NCBI RefSeq assembly: GCF_000002865.3
Contig: NW_001865057.1
Coordinates: forward strand, 661,272 to 706,499
Direction of reading: 5' to 3'
Source: Monosiga brevicollis MX1
Taxonomy: Eukaryota; Opisthokonta; Choanoflagellata; Craspedida; Salpingoecidae
DNA: 45,228 nt
The notes under the pieces were generated by a model. The model was not told the DNA's origin, searched no databases, and saw only the letters and a program-made list of their open reading frames with translations. How positions within the stretch are numbered: position 1 is the stretch's first letter; every line of letters begins with the position of its first letter. Position numbers and translations under genes: made by a program. Positions 12,601 through 22,100 of this stretch are shown piece after piece.

Positions 12601-14962
12601 TGTCACCAAAGTGCCACCTGCACCGACCTTCCCAATCGTCCCAACTCGGCGGACGGTCGCTCTTGCTCGTGCCTGGGTAATCAGTATGGTGACGGTGACA
12701 GCTGTAGCTGCGAGGCCGGTTTGGCTTATGACTCCACCAAGCAACTCTGCATGCCCATCGAGTAAGTGCTTGACGCTGGAATCTTGTGAGATCGTGTTGC
12801 AAGTGGATTGACTGATCACACCCCTTCGTGCACTTGCTTCCACGCGACCGTACGACAGTGCGTGCATCACAGCACCCTGTGGAAACTTGGCCACTTGTGC
12901 CGATCGACCCGCTCCGGCAGGAGCGGGGACCGATGGTCGCACTTGCAGTTGTCCCGAGGGCTACGGCCTGTCCGGTGATAGCTGTGTCTCAATCAATGCC
13001 TGTACGTTTTTGTATCAGGTCGTGTTGATTGTCCTGCTCGAAAATTTTTGATTGTATTTTTTTTTTTTTTTTTTTTTATATATATATGTATACATTTTTT
13101 TTGTGAATAGGTATCAACAATCCTTGCGGCGCTCGGGCCATCTGTGTTGACCTGGTTCCACCGGCTGATGACTCGGTTCAGGGCCGCTATTGCACCTGTG
13201 CCCCGGGCTACTATCTCGACGGCGAAGACTGCAACCAGATCGATGCTTGCTCGGTTAACAATGGTGGCTGCGGTGCGGATCAGACGTGCACGGACCTGCC
13301 ACCACCGGCAGGATATGATGGTGCCAACTGCAGCTGCCCCTCGGGCACGACCTTCCGCTTGGGTGCATGCCGCGAGGTGGACAGCTGCGTAGACTATCCG
13401 TGCCCATCGGGCATGACGTGCACTGATCGATCGGCGCCGGCCCCCATTGGTGCCAACGGCCGCGTTTGTGACTGTCCTGATGGTATGTGCACCCTTCACT
13501 CAACCCTCGGACGTGTTTTGCTTTGTTTGCCGCTGCTACTGCGTCGATTCTCACGCCGTGTGTTTTTCTGTGCTTGTAGGAACTACCATCAATGCCAACG
13601 GCGATGGCTGTGATGAGTACAACGCCTGCACCGCTTATCCCTGCCAAGGCGCCGGCACTGTTTGCACTGACATCCCTGAAGGTGCCATTAATGCCAACGG
13701 CCGCATCTGTACATGTGCCTCCGGTTACGAGTATAACGATAATCTCAACATCTGCCAAGATATTAACGCTTGTGAGGTCAGTCGGACATGTGCTTCGTTT
13801 GTGTGGTACACTGTCGCGAGGCTCCGGATATCCAGACTTTGTCCTGCAAACCTCATCTCTGTGCATTTTGGTGATTGGCTGTTAGAACTACCCATGCGGC
13901 TCTGGTTTGTCGTGTACAGACATCACTGGTGGACCCGACGGCATTGCTGGTCGCACCTGCATTTGCCCCACCGGATATGTCGCCACTGCAGATGGCACTA
14001 CCTGCAACGACTATGACGCTTGCGCCGAGCTGCCGTGTGGCTCTGGCGCCACCTGTACCGACCTACCCGCGCCCTCAATGACCCGTCGCTGTTCGTGTGC
14101 AACCGGCGTGAACTACGACTATGCATCTGATCAGTGCATCGAGGTGGACGCGTGCCAAACAGTGCCCTGTGATACCAATGCAGTTTGCCGCGACAAAGCT
14201 GGCGGTGCCAACGACTACACGGGGCGATCTTGCGTCTGCAAAGAAGGTATGATTCTTGTGTTGCTCACCAATGGCCGTCAGGATCGACCGAAGGACTCAA
14301 TGATCTGGTGTTGTTGTTTTGTTTTTGTTTTTAGGCTATCGTGGTGATGGAGAAATTTGTGTCAAAGAGACATCCTTCAACGTCACCATCAACCGAGGCA
14401 ACGGCAACAACAATAACAACAACAACAATCCCGACGATGACGACGGCAACGCGAATACCAATGATGACGATGATGCTGACGCAGCTGCCACGACCAGAAA
14501 GAGCGGTAGCAGCGGCGATTCAGACACGGCTGCCTCATCGGGTGGAAGCTCATCTGGCATGGATCACACTCCAATCGCTGTAGCTTTGATTGTTGTTGGT
14601 GTTCTTCTGGCCGCTGCCATCTTGGTGGTTATTTTGCTTGTGAACCGCCGCTCGGCCAACGCAAACATGTACCGACGACTCGACAATGGCATGCAGGTAC
14701 GAAATCCTTGTTCAAGATTTTCAAGCCCTGTCTTGGTGGCCTCACGATTGACTGGTCGTTTTTTCTCATGGGTTCCATGCTGTGACTTCTGCTGTCACCA
14801 CAGGGTGGGATGGTCTTCCCAAACAGCATGCCGCCGCCGGAGCCGATGAACTACCGTAAGTCAAAAGAGGATCAAGAACATGCAATGCATGCCTTTTTTT
14901 AAGCTCTCATCCCTTTTCTTGCATCGCCTGTTTCAACAGCTCCTCGTCAATACTGGCAATGA
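3635..14962 (+). CDS. Giant single-pass membrane protein: five ALK/LTK-type glycine-rich units plus eleven EGF-like repeats
   Basis: I can follow about 48 exons giving about 2,200 residues. The ATG at 3635 starts a signal peptide (WAVVMTTVIAAAHA core); an alternative in-frame ATG lies at 3659. Five units of about 300 residues follow, each opening with CGAxGxxGP, then eleven EGF-like repeats, an Asn/Asp-rich linker, one membrane helix (about residues 2132-2157) and a tail of about 40 residues ending NYPPRQYWQ. No kinase is encoded. The last exon (14940-14962) is only 23 bases. All junctions but one are GT-AG and keep frame; the join after about 8783 does not (see findings). The gene converges on the cadherin gene, with 738 bases between stop codons. 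In animals this glycine-rich module is known from ALK and LTK, where it binds ligand. Here I infer a cell-surface adhesion or ligand-binding role. Confidence 0.85.
3755..5300 (+). other. Glycine-rich unit 1 of the giant surface protein
   Basis: Exons: 3635-3868, 3956-4087, 4189-4339, 4448-4543, 4647-4726, 4883-5027 and the start of 5140-5399. Landmarks in order are CGAMGRIGP, GFGVQTIK, IPTAGMWRIEAYGGRGG, AQVWGIFSFTEGEELQVVVG, GGGGTFIFRDN, PLLVAGGGGGAS, then glycine runs (GGFGGGGGS, GGGGGY). This order matches the ALK/LTK glycine-rich domain. Residues are about 40-340. Confidence 0.85.
5322..6745 (+). other. Glycine-rich unit 2
   Basis: Exons: 5140-5399, 5491-5609, 5748-6070, 6154-6269, 6382-6493 and 6594-6952 (first part). 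Landmarks are CGAQGSAGPS, GVQTITIPQSGWWKITAAG, AIVWGTHWFAAGTELSVVVG, GGGGGGGSFVWLGDAN, AAGGGGGASY and GGFGGGGGACYEGGGGGGY. Residues are about 340-650. Confidence 0.85.
6777..8405 (+). other. Glycine-rich unit 3
   Basis: Exons: 6594-6952, 7047-7109, 7223-7310, 7404-7490, 7601-7645, 7719-7791, 7872-8005, 8118-8189 and 8280-8470 (first part). Landmarks are CGAQGRTGPSSQDC, GIQTIEIPVTGFYRMTAYGA, LRVVIGQNGQ, GATFVWDP, LLAAGGGGGAS, GSGGAGWRSDGVCLTGYETR and GGGGSGGSQGSGGGG. It has more and smaller exons than units 1 and 2. Residues are about 650-950. Confidence 0.82.
8440..10245 (+). other. Glycine-rich unit 4
   Basis: Exons: 8280-8470, 8580-8631, 8722 to about 8783, about 8871-8918, 9012-9099, 9289-9403, 9497-9652, 9744-9850, 9945-10001 and 10094-10265 (first part). 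Landmarks are CGAQGRTGPS, GGIQRFKVPRTGLYKM, AEGAAGGRPR, AVAWGIFRLTAGTILHVLVG, GGGGGTFVWRQDN, PLLVAGGGGSGY and GGFGGGGAGSYEGGGGGGY. The join between about 8783 and 8871 is the one I cannot make keep frame with GT-AG ends. Residues are about 950-1245. Confidence 0.75.
10263..12205 (+). other. Glycine-rich unit 5
   Basis: Exons: 10094-10265, 10347-10469, 10551-10596, 10696-10856, 10978-11016, 11141-11161, 11265-11363, 11452-11511, 11587-11667, 11759-11812, 11904-11948 and 12063-12509 (first part). Landmarks are CGAKGRFGPNEQDC, GGVQQITIPVAGVYTIRAYG, GAYVWGKFRLAKDSVINVVV, GTFVWLDEDDDEP, LIVAGGGGGASY and GGAGYYEGGGGGGYSG. The exon at 11141-11161 is only 21 bases. Most exons here are symmetrical 1-1. 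Residues are about 1245-1545. Confidence 0.82.
12240..14370 (+). other. Eleven EGF-like repeats
   Basis: Exons: 12063-12509, 12587-12761, 12859-13001, 13111-13482, 13580-13776, 13886-14246 and the start of 14335-14696. Eleven cysteine-rich units follow the frame D/NAC-x-x-x-PC...ATC-x-DL...GRxCxCxxGY...C. Typical copies are DACITAPCGNLATC and DACAELPCGSGATC. Several begin with DIDAC or VDAC, as calcium-binding EGF modules often do. The third unit has extra cysteines (SCSC...SCSCEAG). EGF-like modules usually form stiff extracellular stalks; here they separate the glycine-rich head from the membrane. Residues are about 1548-2066. Confidence 0.88.
14400..14962 (+). other. Asn/Asp linker, membrane segment and short tail
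   Basis: Within the exon 14335-14696 a run of Asn and then Asp codons (about 14400-14475) leads to a Ser/Gly/Thr linker. A single membrane helix follows (core VALIVVGVLLAAAILVVILL) with the stop-transfer NRR. Two short exons, 14804-14855 and 14940-14962, complete a tail containing MPPPEPMNY and ending PPRQYWQ. The proline-rich and tyrosine-containing end could bind SH3, WW or SH2 domains; that is inference. Confidence 0.85.
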
Positions 14963-15700
14963 AGAATGTGAATGTTCACAACGTGACAAGCTGAAGCTAT
15001 CCACTCAAAGGCTTTTGTCATTTGAATTTCTTTCGCTCTTTTGTGTACATTGTATTTGATTTGATTTTTAACACACTTTTTGTTTCAGATTTTGATGTGT
15101 GCTTTGTCAAGTTGTCAAGTGCTGGCAAAACAACACGCCGCGTCCTGTTGCGCAAACACACGGACAATCAGACGGAATTGACACGCATTGCCAAAGTAAT
15201 CTTGTTGTAAAATGCCAATTCTTATTCAACGACTACCTTTCTACTTTGCACATTCCACTTTGCCATGCCCCTTAAAGCGGGCTATCGTCTTGTCCTTGGT
15301 GACTCGTAGCACGTGATAAAGCGGTGGGACTTCTAATATTCAATTCAAATGAACTCATCAGCGCTTAGGATACAGAATGCGGAAAAGACACAAAGTTTTG
15401 ATGGCCCATCAAAGGAGCTTCTATTCACAAGAGAAGAGAACCCCTTCGAGTGAAGCTACGACACGATCGCAACTCACATGTCAAGCCACGACAGCTGATT
15501 TATATCCAAACACACAACACAGGAAAAAAAAAGATAAAAGAACAAGAAAGAAAGAGAACAAAAAGGATGAACACGTTAAAAAAAAACAAAGCAGAACACC
15601 AACAAACAAAAAAAAAAAAAAAAAAAAAAAAGGAACAAAAATAACATGCGTTCAAGCACGCTTGAAACGAAAAGGGAACACAACCCGCCAGGAGTTGAAG
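14963..15700. other. Convergent 3' region, no gene seen
   Basis: This 738-base spacer lies between two stop codons facing each other and should hold both polyadenylation regions. It is AT-rich compared with its flanks and has A runs at about 15522-15610 and a pure A tract near 15609-15631. I see no coding or RNA gene. Confidence 0.7.
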
Positions 15701-16190
15701 TTATGGCATGGCGCCACGTGACGGACGACGCTGGCCCTCAATCTCAAAGAGGCGGTTCTGTACAAAGCTGGTCGAGGGTTCGTCCAGATGCAGCGGTGTC
15801 GAAAGCGGCACCTCAGTCGCCTCGTCGTCATCTCCCATGTCCAGGTCAAAGAGCTCGTCCTTCCCGCCGCCCGCGGCGTCCGCATTCGTCTCCGCCACGT
15901 CCATTGTCAAGCTCCGACCCAGCATCGCCAGGTACTCATCGTCGGCCACTCGGTTCGAGTCGCGGCGATGCAGCGACTGGGAATCCTCCATCTCCTCCGC
16001 AAACCACCGCGGTGTCTGCGAGGATTGCTTCCGCTTCTCCAGGTGCTCCTGCTTCAGCTTCTCCAAAAAGTCCATGCGCGCCGTCTGGCGGCGGCGTCGC
16101 ATCACAAACACATACGCCACCGTACCCAGTACAATCAGCGCAAACACCACAACCGCCACCACAATCAACGTCGTGTCCACACCAGACGAG
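15701..16190 (-). other. Cadherin membrane segment and cytoplasmic tail
   Basis: The helix VVAVVVFALIVLGTVAYVF is followed by the stop-transfer MRRRR and about 130 cytoplasmic residues. The tail is rich in acidic residues and Ser. It has one good candidate tyrosine site (DDEYLAML). I see no beta-catenin-binding sequence or SH2 domain. Confidence 0.8.
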
Positions 16191-19100
16191 CCCCGCGAAG
16201 CCGTCGAATTGCTCGCGCCAGAGCCCGCACCTCCCGCATCGGTATTTGACGGGGCCGCCACGATGCTCCACTCATAAGCGTTCGTCGCAGACAGACCGCC
16301 GGCATCCGTCACCGTCAGCGAAAACGACAGCTGCGTCTTGCCCGAAATGTCTCCGGCCAGAAAAACGTCCAGCTCCCGCAATCGGATAAACGCCCCGTCC
16401 GTGCCCGACACACTCGCCCGGTGGCTGTCTCCCGCATCCGGATCCGTCACCACAATTGTTCCCAGCTGCTGGTCCACCTCGGCCAGGCTGTACAGCGAGT
16501 TGCTGTCCGCAAACAGACCCGAGAACCGCTGCAGCCGCAACGTCGGCGCCTCGTTCACGTTGCGCACAATCACCGTCACCCGCTGCCGCAGCGGTGTGGG
16601 GTTCTTCCCGTTGTCCACAACCTCCATCAGCAGCGAGAACGACGGCGTCCCGCTCTCATAGTCCAGTGCTCGCTGCAGCACCAACGACGACCCCTGCATC
16701 GCAAAGTACCCCTGGCCTCCGCTCACAATCCGGTACGTGTGCGACTGCTCTGGGTTGCCATCCGTCACTGAAAACGACACCAGCACGCGGCCCACCGTGG
16801 CATCCTCGTTCACCGTCAGCGACGTCGGGCGCAGGTTCGTCGGCGCCACATTGGCCGTCGTCGTCGTCGTCGTCGTTGTCGAGAAGAACGTCGTCGTGCT
16901 CGTCGTCGTCGTGCTCGTCGTGCTCGTGCTCGTTGTGCTCGTGCTCGTCGTGCTCGTCGTCGTTGTGCTGGTCGACGACGTGCTGGTCGTCGTCGTGCTG
17001 GTCGTTGTCGTGCTGGTCGTGCTCGTCGATGTCGTGCTCGTCGTCGTCGTGGTCGTCGTTGTCGTTGTCGGTGACAGGTTTACAACCTCAAACACAAACT
17101 CCTCCGACACCCCCAGCGGGCTGCCGTCGTCCTGCACACCCACCGTAATCTCCAGCACGTATCGCGTCTGTGCCGTCACCACACGCTTCACGTAAATCTC
17201 ACCCGTGCTCGCATTGACCCCAAGCACTCCTTCCGACTCATCCTCCTCCAGCAGATACGTCAACACGTCTCCCGCATCCTGGTCCGTCGCCACAATCTGC
17301 GCCACGACCGTGCCCACCCCGGCCTCGGGTGGAATGCCGTTGCAGTATGCCGGCACGCACTCAATGTCCTCCAGAACCGGTGGGTCGTTGCGGTCTTCAA
17401 TGTTCACAGCAAACGCCTTGGTCAGCGACATCGGCGGCGTGCCACTGTCCGTGCTCGTCACGTTCACCGTGATGCTTCCGTTGAGCGCCTCGTAGTCGAT
17501 CGGCGTCGACGTCGTCTTCAGTTGGTTGCCGGTAAAGTGGAAGTACGTCGCCCCCACCCCACTCACCGCGTACGTGTACGTCTGCGCCTTCTCCTCCGAC
17601 AGCGACGAGAAGATCCCCACCAGCGTTCCCGCCGCAGAATTCTCCCGCACCGTCAGCGCTGACAGCGTCACAATGTCCGTCGCGACCTCGTTCACGTCCC
17701 GCACCGTCACCGTAATCGCCTTGTCTGTATAGTAGCCTCCGCTGTCCGTCACCCGCAGCGTGCCCGTCAGCGTCCGCTGCAGCTCATAGTTGGGCGACAC
17801 CCGCATCACCAGCCGCCCCGACGTGCTGTCCACCTGCAGTGCCGTCGCGCCCGACGTCAGCGAATACGTCAGCGTCTGCGCTGGATCCGTGTCCTTGGCC
17901 GAGTAGTAGCCCAGCACCGTGTTGGCCGGCGTGTTCTCGTCCACCGTCAGGTTGCCCGAAAACGAAATGCCAAACGGTGGGTCGTTCAGTCGCCGGCAGT
18001 ACACCTGGCGGTCAAATCCAGAGTGCTCGTGGCTGGCTCGGCACACGTCCGACGCCCCCTGTTGCGTCGAGTACGCTGCAGGACAGCCCGACGCCGGCGC
18101 CACCATGCACGGCTCTCCGTAAATGCTGTTCTCCTGGATCGCCAGGCACGGCGTTCGACAATAGTCATACCGGAACGAGTTGGTCAGCGGCTTGTACGAC
18201 GTCTCATTAAACGTCACCAAGAACCGACTGTACCGAATCAGATCCCGCAGGTCAATGGCCAGCGACTGCGCCTCCGCCTGCGTCAGGTTCTGAGACCCCG
18301 CCACAATCCCGTGCGACACAAATCCCGTCGTGCGGTTCAGGTTAAAGTCCGAAACCTGGTCCGAGTACAGCCCCAGCGACGACACCGCCCGCAGCCGCAC
18401 CGCCTCTGCAAACGAGCTCGTGTCCGATCCCACGGCCGCCGCAATGTCGCTCTCCGCAAACTGGTAGTACACCACAATCTCCGTCGACTGCCCGCCGATC
18501 ACCGTCAAGTTGACCTGGTCCGACGTCTCCGTCCACATGTGGTTCACCGCCGTGCAGTAGTAGCTGCCCGAATCAGATGCCGTCACGTCTTCCAGGTACA
18601 GTGTCGGGCCCGTGGCAATGTACTCCACGTCCTCTGGATACCGGTACCAGTACACCGTCGGCTCCGGAATACCCGTGACCTCGCACGTAAAATTGACCGT
18701 CACCAAACTGTACACCTGCAGCGTCGGCTCCGGTTGCGACACAATCGTCGGCACCTCGCCACACCACACCTCTCCGTGCATTGTCTCATTCACCCACGTC
18801 AGAATCTCCTGGACAAACTCGTGTGCCTCGTCTATCGTTAGATTCACGTTCGTGAGATTGTTTGCATACGCTTGCATTATGTCGCTTGCGTTGTCCAGTC
18901 CGGCAAACGCCTCCAGCTCCACCTGCGCCCATAAATCGGCCATCTGGCCCACCGCAAACACAATGCAGTCCCCGACATCCTCGCACCCCAGCTCCACCAG
19001 CTCGGCCGTGCTGTTCAGCTCAAGCTGCAGCGACGCAATCAGGTCTCGGTAGTCGTCGTCCTCCAGCGATGCCTGCAGCTCCGCCGTGTTGTTTCGGCTC

Positions 19101-22100
19101 GCATTCGCAGCCGACATCGCCTCCGTCACCTCTTCCGTCGCCGTGATGTTGTCCGCCATCGCCGTCAGGTTGGTCTCGTCAATGTATCCCACCACCAGGC
19201 TCTGCACGGCCGGGTCGTCATCAAACCCGTCCGCCGAAATGTCCGGGATAATAACCGTCGGATCTTCGTTCAGCCGGTTCAGCTCCGCCTCAGACTCGAT
19301 CGCCCCCTCCTTGAAGTCCTGCAACTCCAGGTACCGCTGCTCCACCTGATCGGCAAAGAACAGCAAAAACGCCGCCGACAGCTCAAAGATCTCGCACGAC
19401 TCGTTGTACAGCAGCATCGTGTCGTTTCGCGTTCGCTCCACCGCGTCCAGCGTGAAGTTGGTCGAGTTGTCAATGTCGCGCCGTGAGCGCAAGATGGCGT
19501 GCACGTCCTCCAAGTGCATGCTGTACATGTGCGGGGCACCCCGGCTCTTCTCGTGGTAGAAGATCGAGTCCAGCGGGATGTTGAGCTGTGACGCTGCCGA
19601 TGCCACAAACGGCACGTGGACGTCCGACAGCGCGCGGCGGCGCCGGCGGAAGAACGATCCAAACAACGAGTCGAACACACGCGTGGCAATCTCGGCAATG
19701 CTGGACAAGACATCGGCAAAGTCAAACTTGATGGAAAAGCCCATGTTACCCACGAAGGATCGAATTTGCAGCGACATGCGAATTTGGCGTGGAACAAAGC
19801 CCTTGATTGTTAAGCCAAAGCTGGCTTCAGGGATGCTCAAAATGTTATCAAGGTTTCCGAGTGCTTGTGTGAGGAAGTTCAATGCGGCGGAGACTGCGTC
19901 CTCGATAAGCTGAGCCGCGGCACGAGCGATGTCAACGGCCACCTGGAGGACATCAAAGACGGCCAGGGCCTTCTCCAGAATCGCCTCTGCGGCATCCAGG
20001 AGGAACTGTGACTTTTCCAAAATAATTTTGGCAAGTTCGAGTGCTTTTTCAACGACCTCAAGGACAGCGAGCAAACCAATCAAAAATGCGTCAATCACAC
20101 GAAGCAGAAAGTACAAAGGAGCTCGGATCAAGACACAAAGTGCATTGGCAGCTACGCAAATGGGATCGGGGATGCGCCACATGCACCATCGGCACACAAA
20201 CTTGGGCACCTTGCAGCACGACCAGCGACGCACACGATCGTTCACGGCAGTGCCACGGCGATGCTCCTGAAGCATACGACGTGCACGCGATGGGTATACC
20301 GGGTGATGCGCAAACTCCTCCACATCGCGGCGATCCGTGGTAGTGCCATTGGCGTGATAGATGCGTGCATACGACACGTTGCCGCGCATCTGACGCTCAG
20401 CATGCACGAGTTCCATTTGCTCGGACGAAGGCAGGAATCCATCATTGCCATGCACGGGGCCGGCCAAGAAATCGCGACGGCGGCGCGACTCCCAGCGGCA
20501 TCCAGGAATGCAGATGGAGCCGCAGCTGCGAATTGAGCAAATGCTGTTAATCTTGGCCTCGAGCGCCCTGATCTCGTCACGAGCATCATTGATTGGCTTC
20601 TTGGCGTTTTCGACTTGTCGTTGCCACGACTCAACAGTCGAGATGGCCGCGTCCCACACAGCACGTGCAGCATCAACAATGCCCTGGAGTCCTCCAATCG
20701 CATCGAGAAGGGCCTGAAGTTTAGCAATGATGTCTTCAACAACCTTCAGAGCTGCGCGAATGCGACCCATGATGAGCTCATTCAAGCGGTTCAAAAGTTT
20801 GGTGACGGCGTCAACAATGAGCCGGGTTAGGTCTGCACGCAGCACCGCATCGACAGACATCGACATTGAGCTCAGGTCAATCAGCGTCGAACTCGTGAAT
20901 CCGGGAATCAGAAGCTGGATATTGACTTCGGCTTCAAGGTAGTCGAACAATTTTCCGACAGCGTTACCCATCAAAAAGGCAACCCCTTGGGAATAACCAG
21001 CAGCCAGGGTGGCCTCGATGTTGAGGCCCAGGAAGCGCCAGATGGCCGTGATCTGAGACACAAACGCAAACTCGGACGTGGCCAACGCCACACGCACAGA
21101 TGCCTCCTGTGGCACATAAAACAGCTTCGGATTGAAATCCGTCCCGCGATCAAAGTTGCCACGCATCACCACCGCCTTACCCTCTGGCAGCCGCTCATAC
21201 GCCGCCTTCAGCGGATCGCAGTTCCCAATCACGTCCTTGTCTGCGTAGATAAAGTCCAAGCTCACATCGCCACACAGCCCGGGCATAATGCACACCCGAG
21301 CGACGTCCTCCAACAAAAACCCAAACCCGGCAGCCGTCTCAATCAGCTCGCCGTTGATAATCTCGCTCTTGTACGGAATGTAAAAGTAAAAAGGTGCCGT
21401 GCGTCCCGGCGTCAGCATCAGAAATTGGCCCACAGCGCTCGACGAAATCTTCTCCGCCAGGCCCGAGGCTCCCAGCGCCAGGTCCGCCGTCACGAAAATG
21501 CCCTTGGGCGACGACTCAGACCCGCACTCGATCCGCGAGGCATCAACCCCCGACCCGTCCAGGCTGGCATACACCATGGCCCGCGTCTCAATCGTCCACC
21601 GGCCCGTTTTCTTGAAGATGCTAAACTCGAGGTCAATCGATACCGTGCCCTCGGCATAGGCCTCCCACCGCGCATTGAACATGTTGTCCAGCGACAGGTA
21701 CGTGTTGGCTGCCTTGATCCCCGTCTGCGCCTCAATCGTCAGGTCCACGCTCATCGACGCCGTCTTGGGATCCCCCACGTCAAACAACGTCTTGGTCAGG
21801 ACCGTGCTCCAGTAAAAGTCAAACGTCGGCACCGGATACACAAACGTGTCATCGCCGTTCCAGAACTTGGTACCACCCACCTCCTCCCGCACGCAGCCAC
21901 TGCACACTGGTGCCGTCAGACCCGAGGCCTGAGAAAATGCCACGTCCGTGCGCTCCACCTCGTACCCGCTGCCCGACAAGAGGTCGCGGAACGTCAGCGT
22001 CTCCGTCAGCTCCCACACCGACGATGGAATGTTGAAGAAGACCTGATCACCCGCACCCACGCCCGTCAGCGCCAGGCAGAACAAAAACGCCGTATCCATG

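Noticed and set aside
16456-17148. Plus-strand frame rich in Ser, Cys and Val opposite the Thr/Ser tract
   Set aside because: It is a mirror of the cadherin trinucleotide repeat, not a separate gene.
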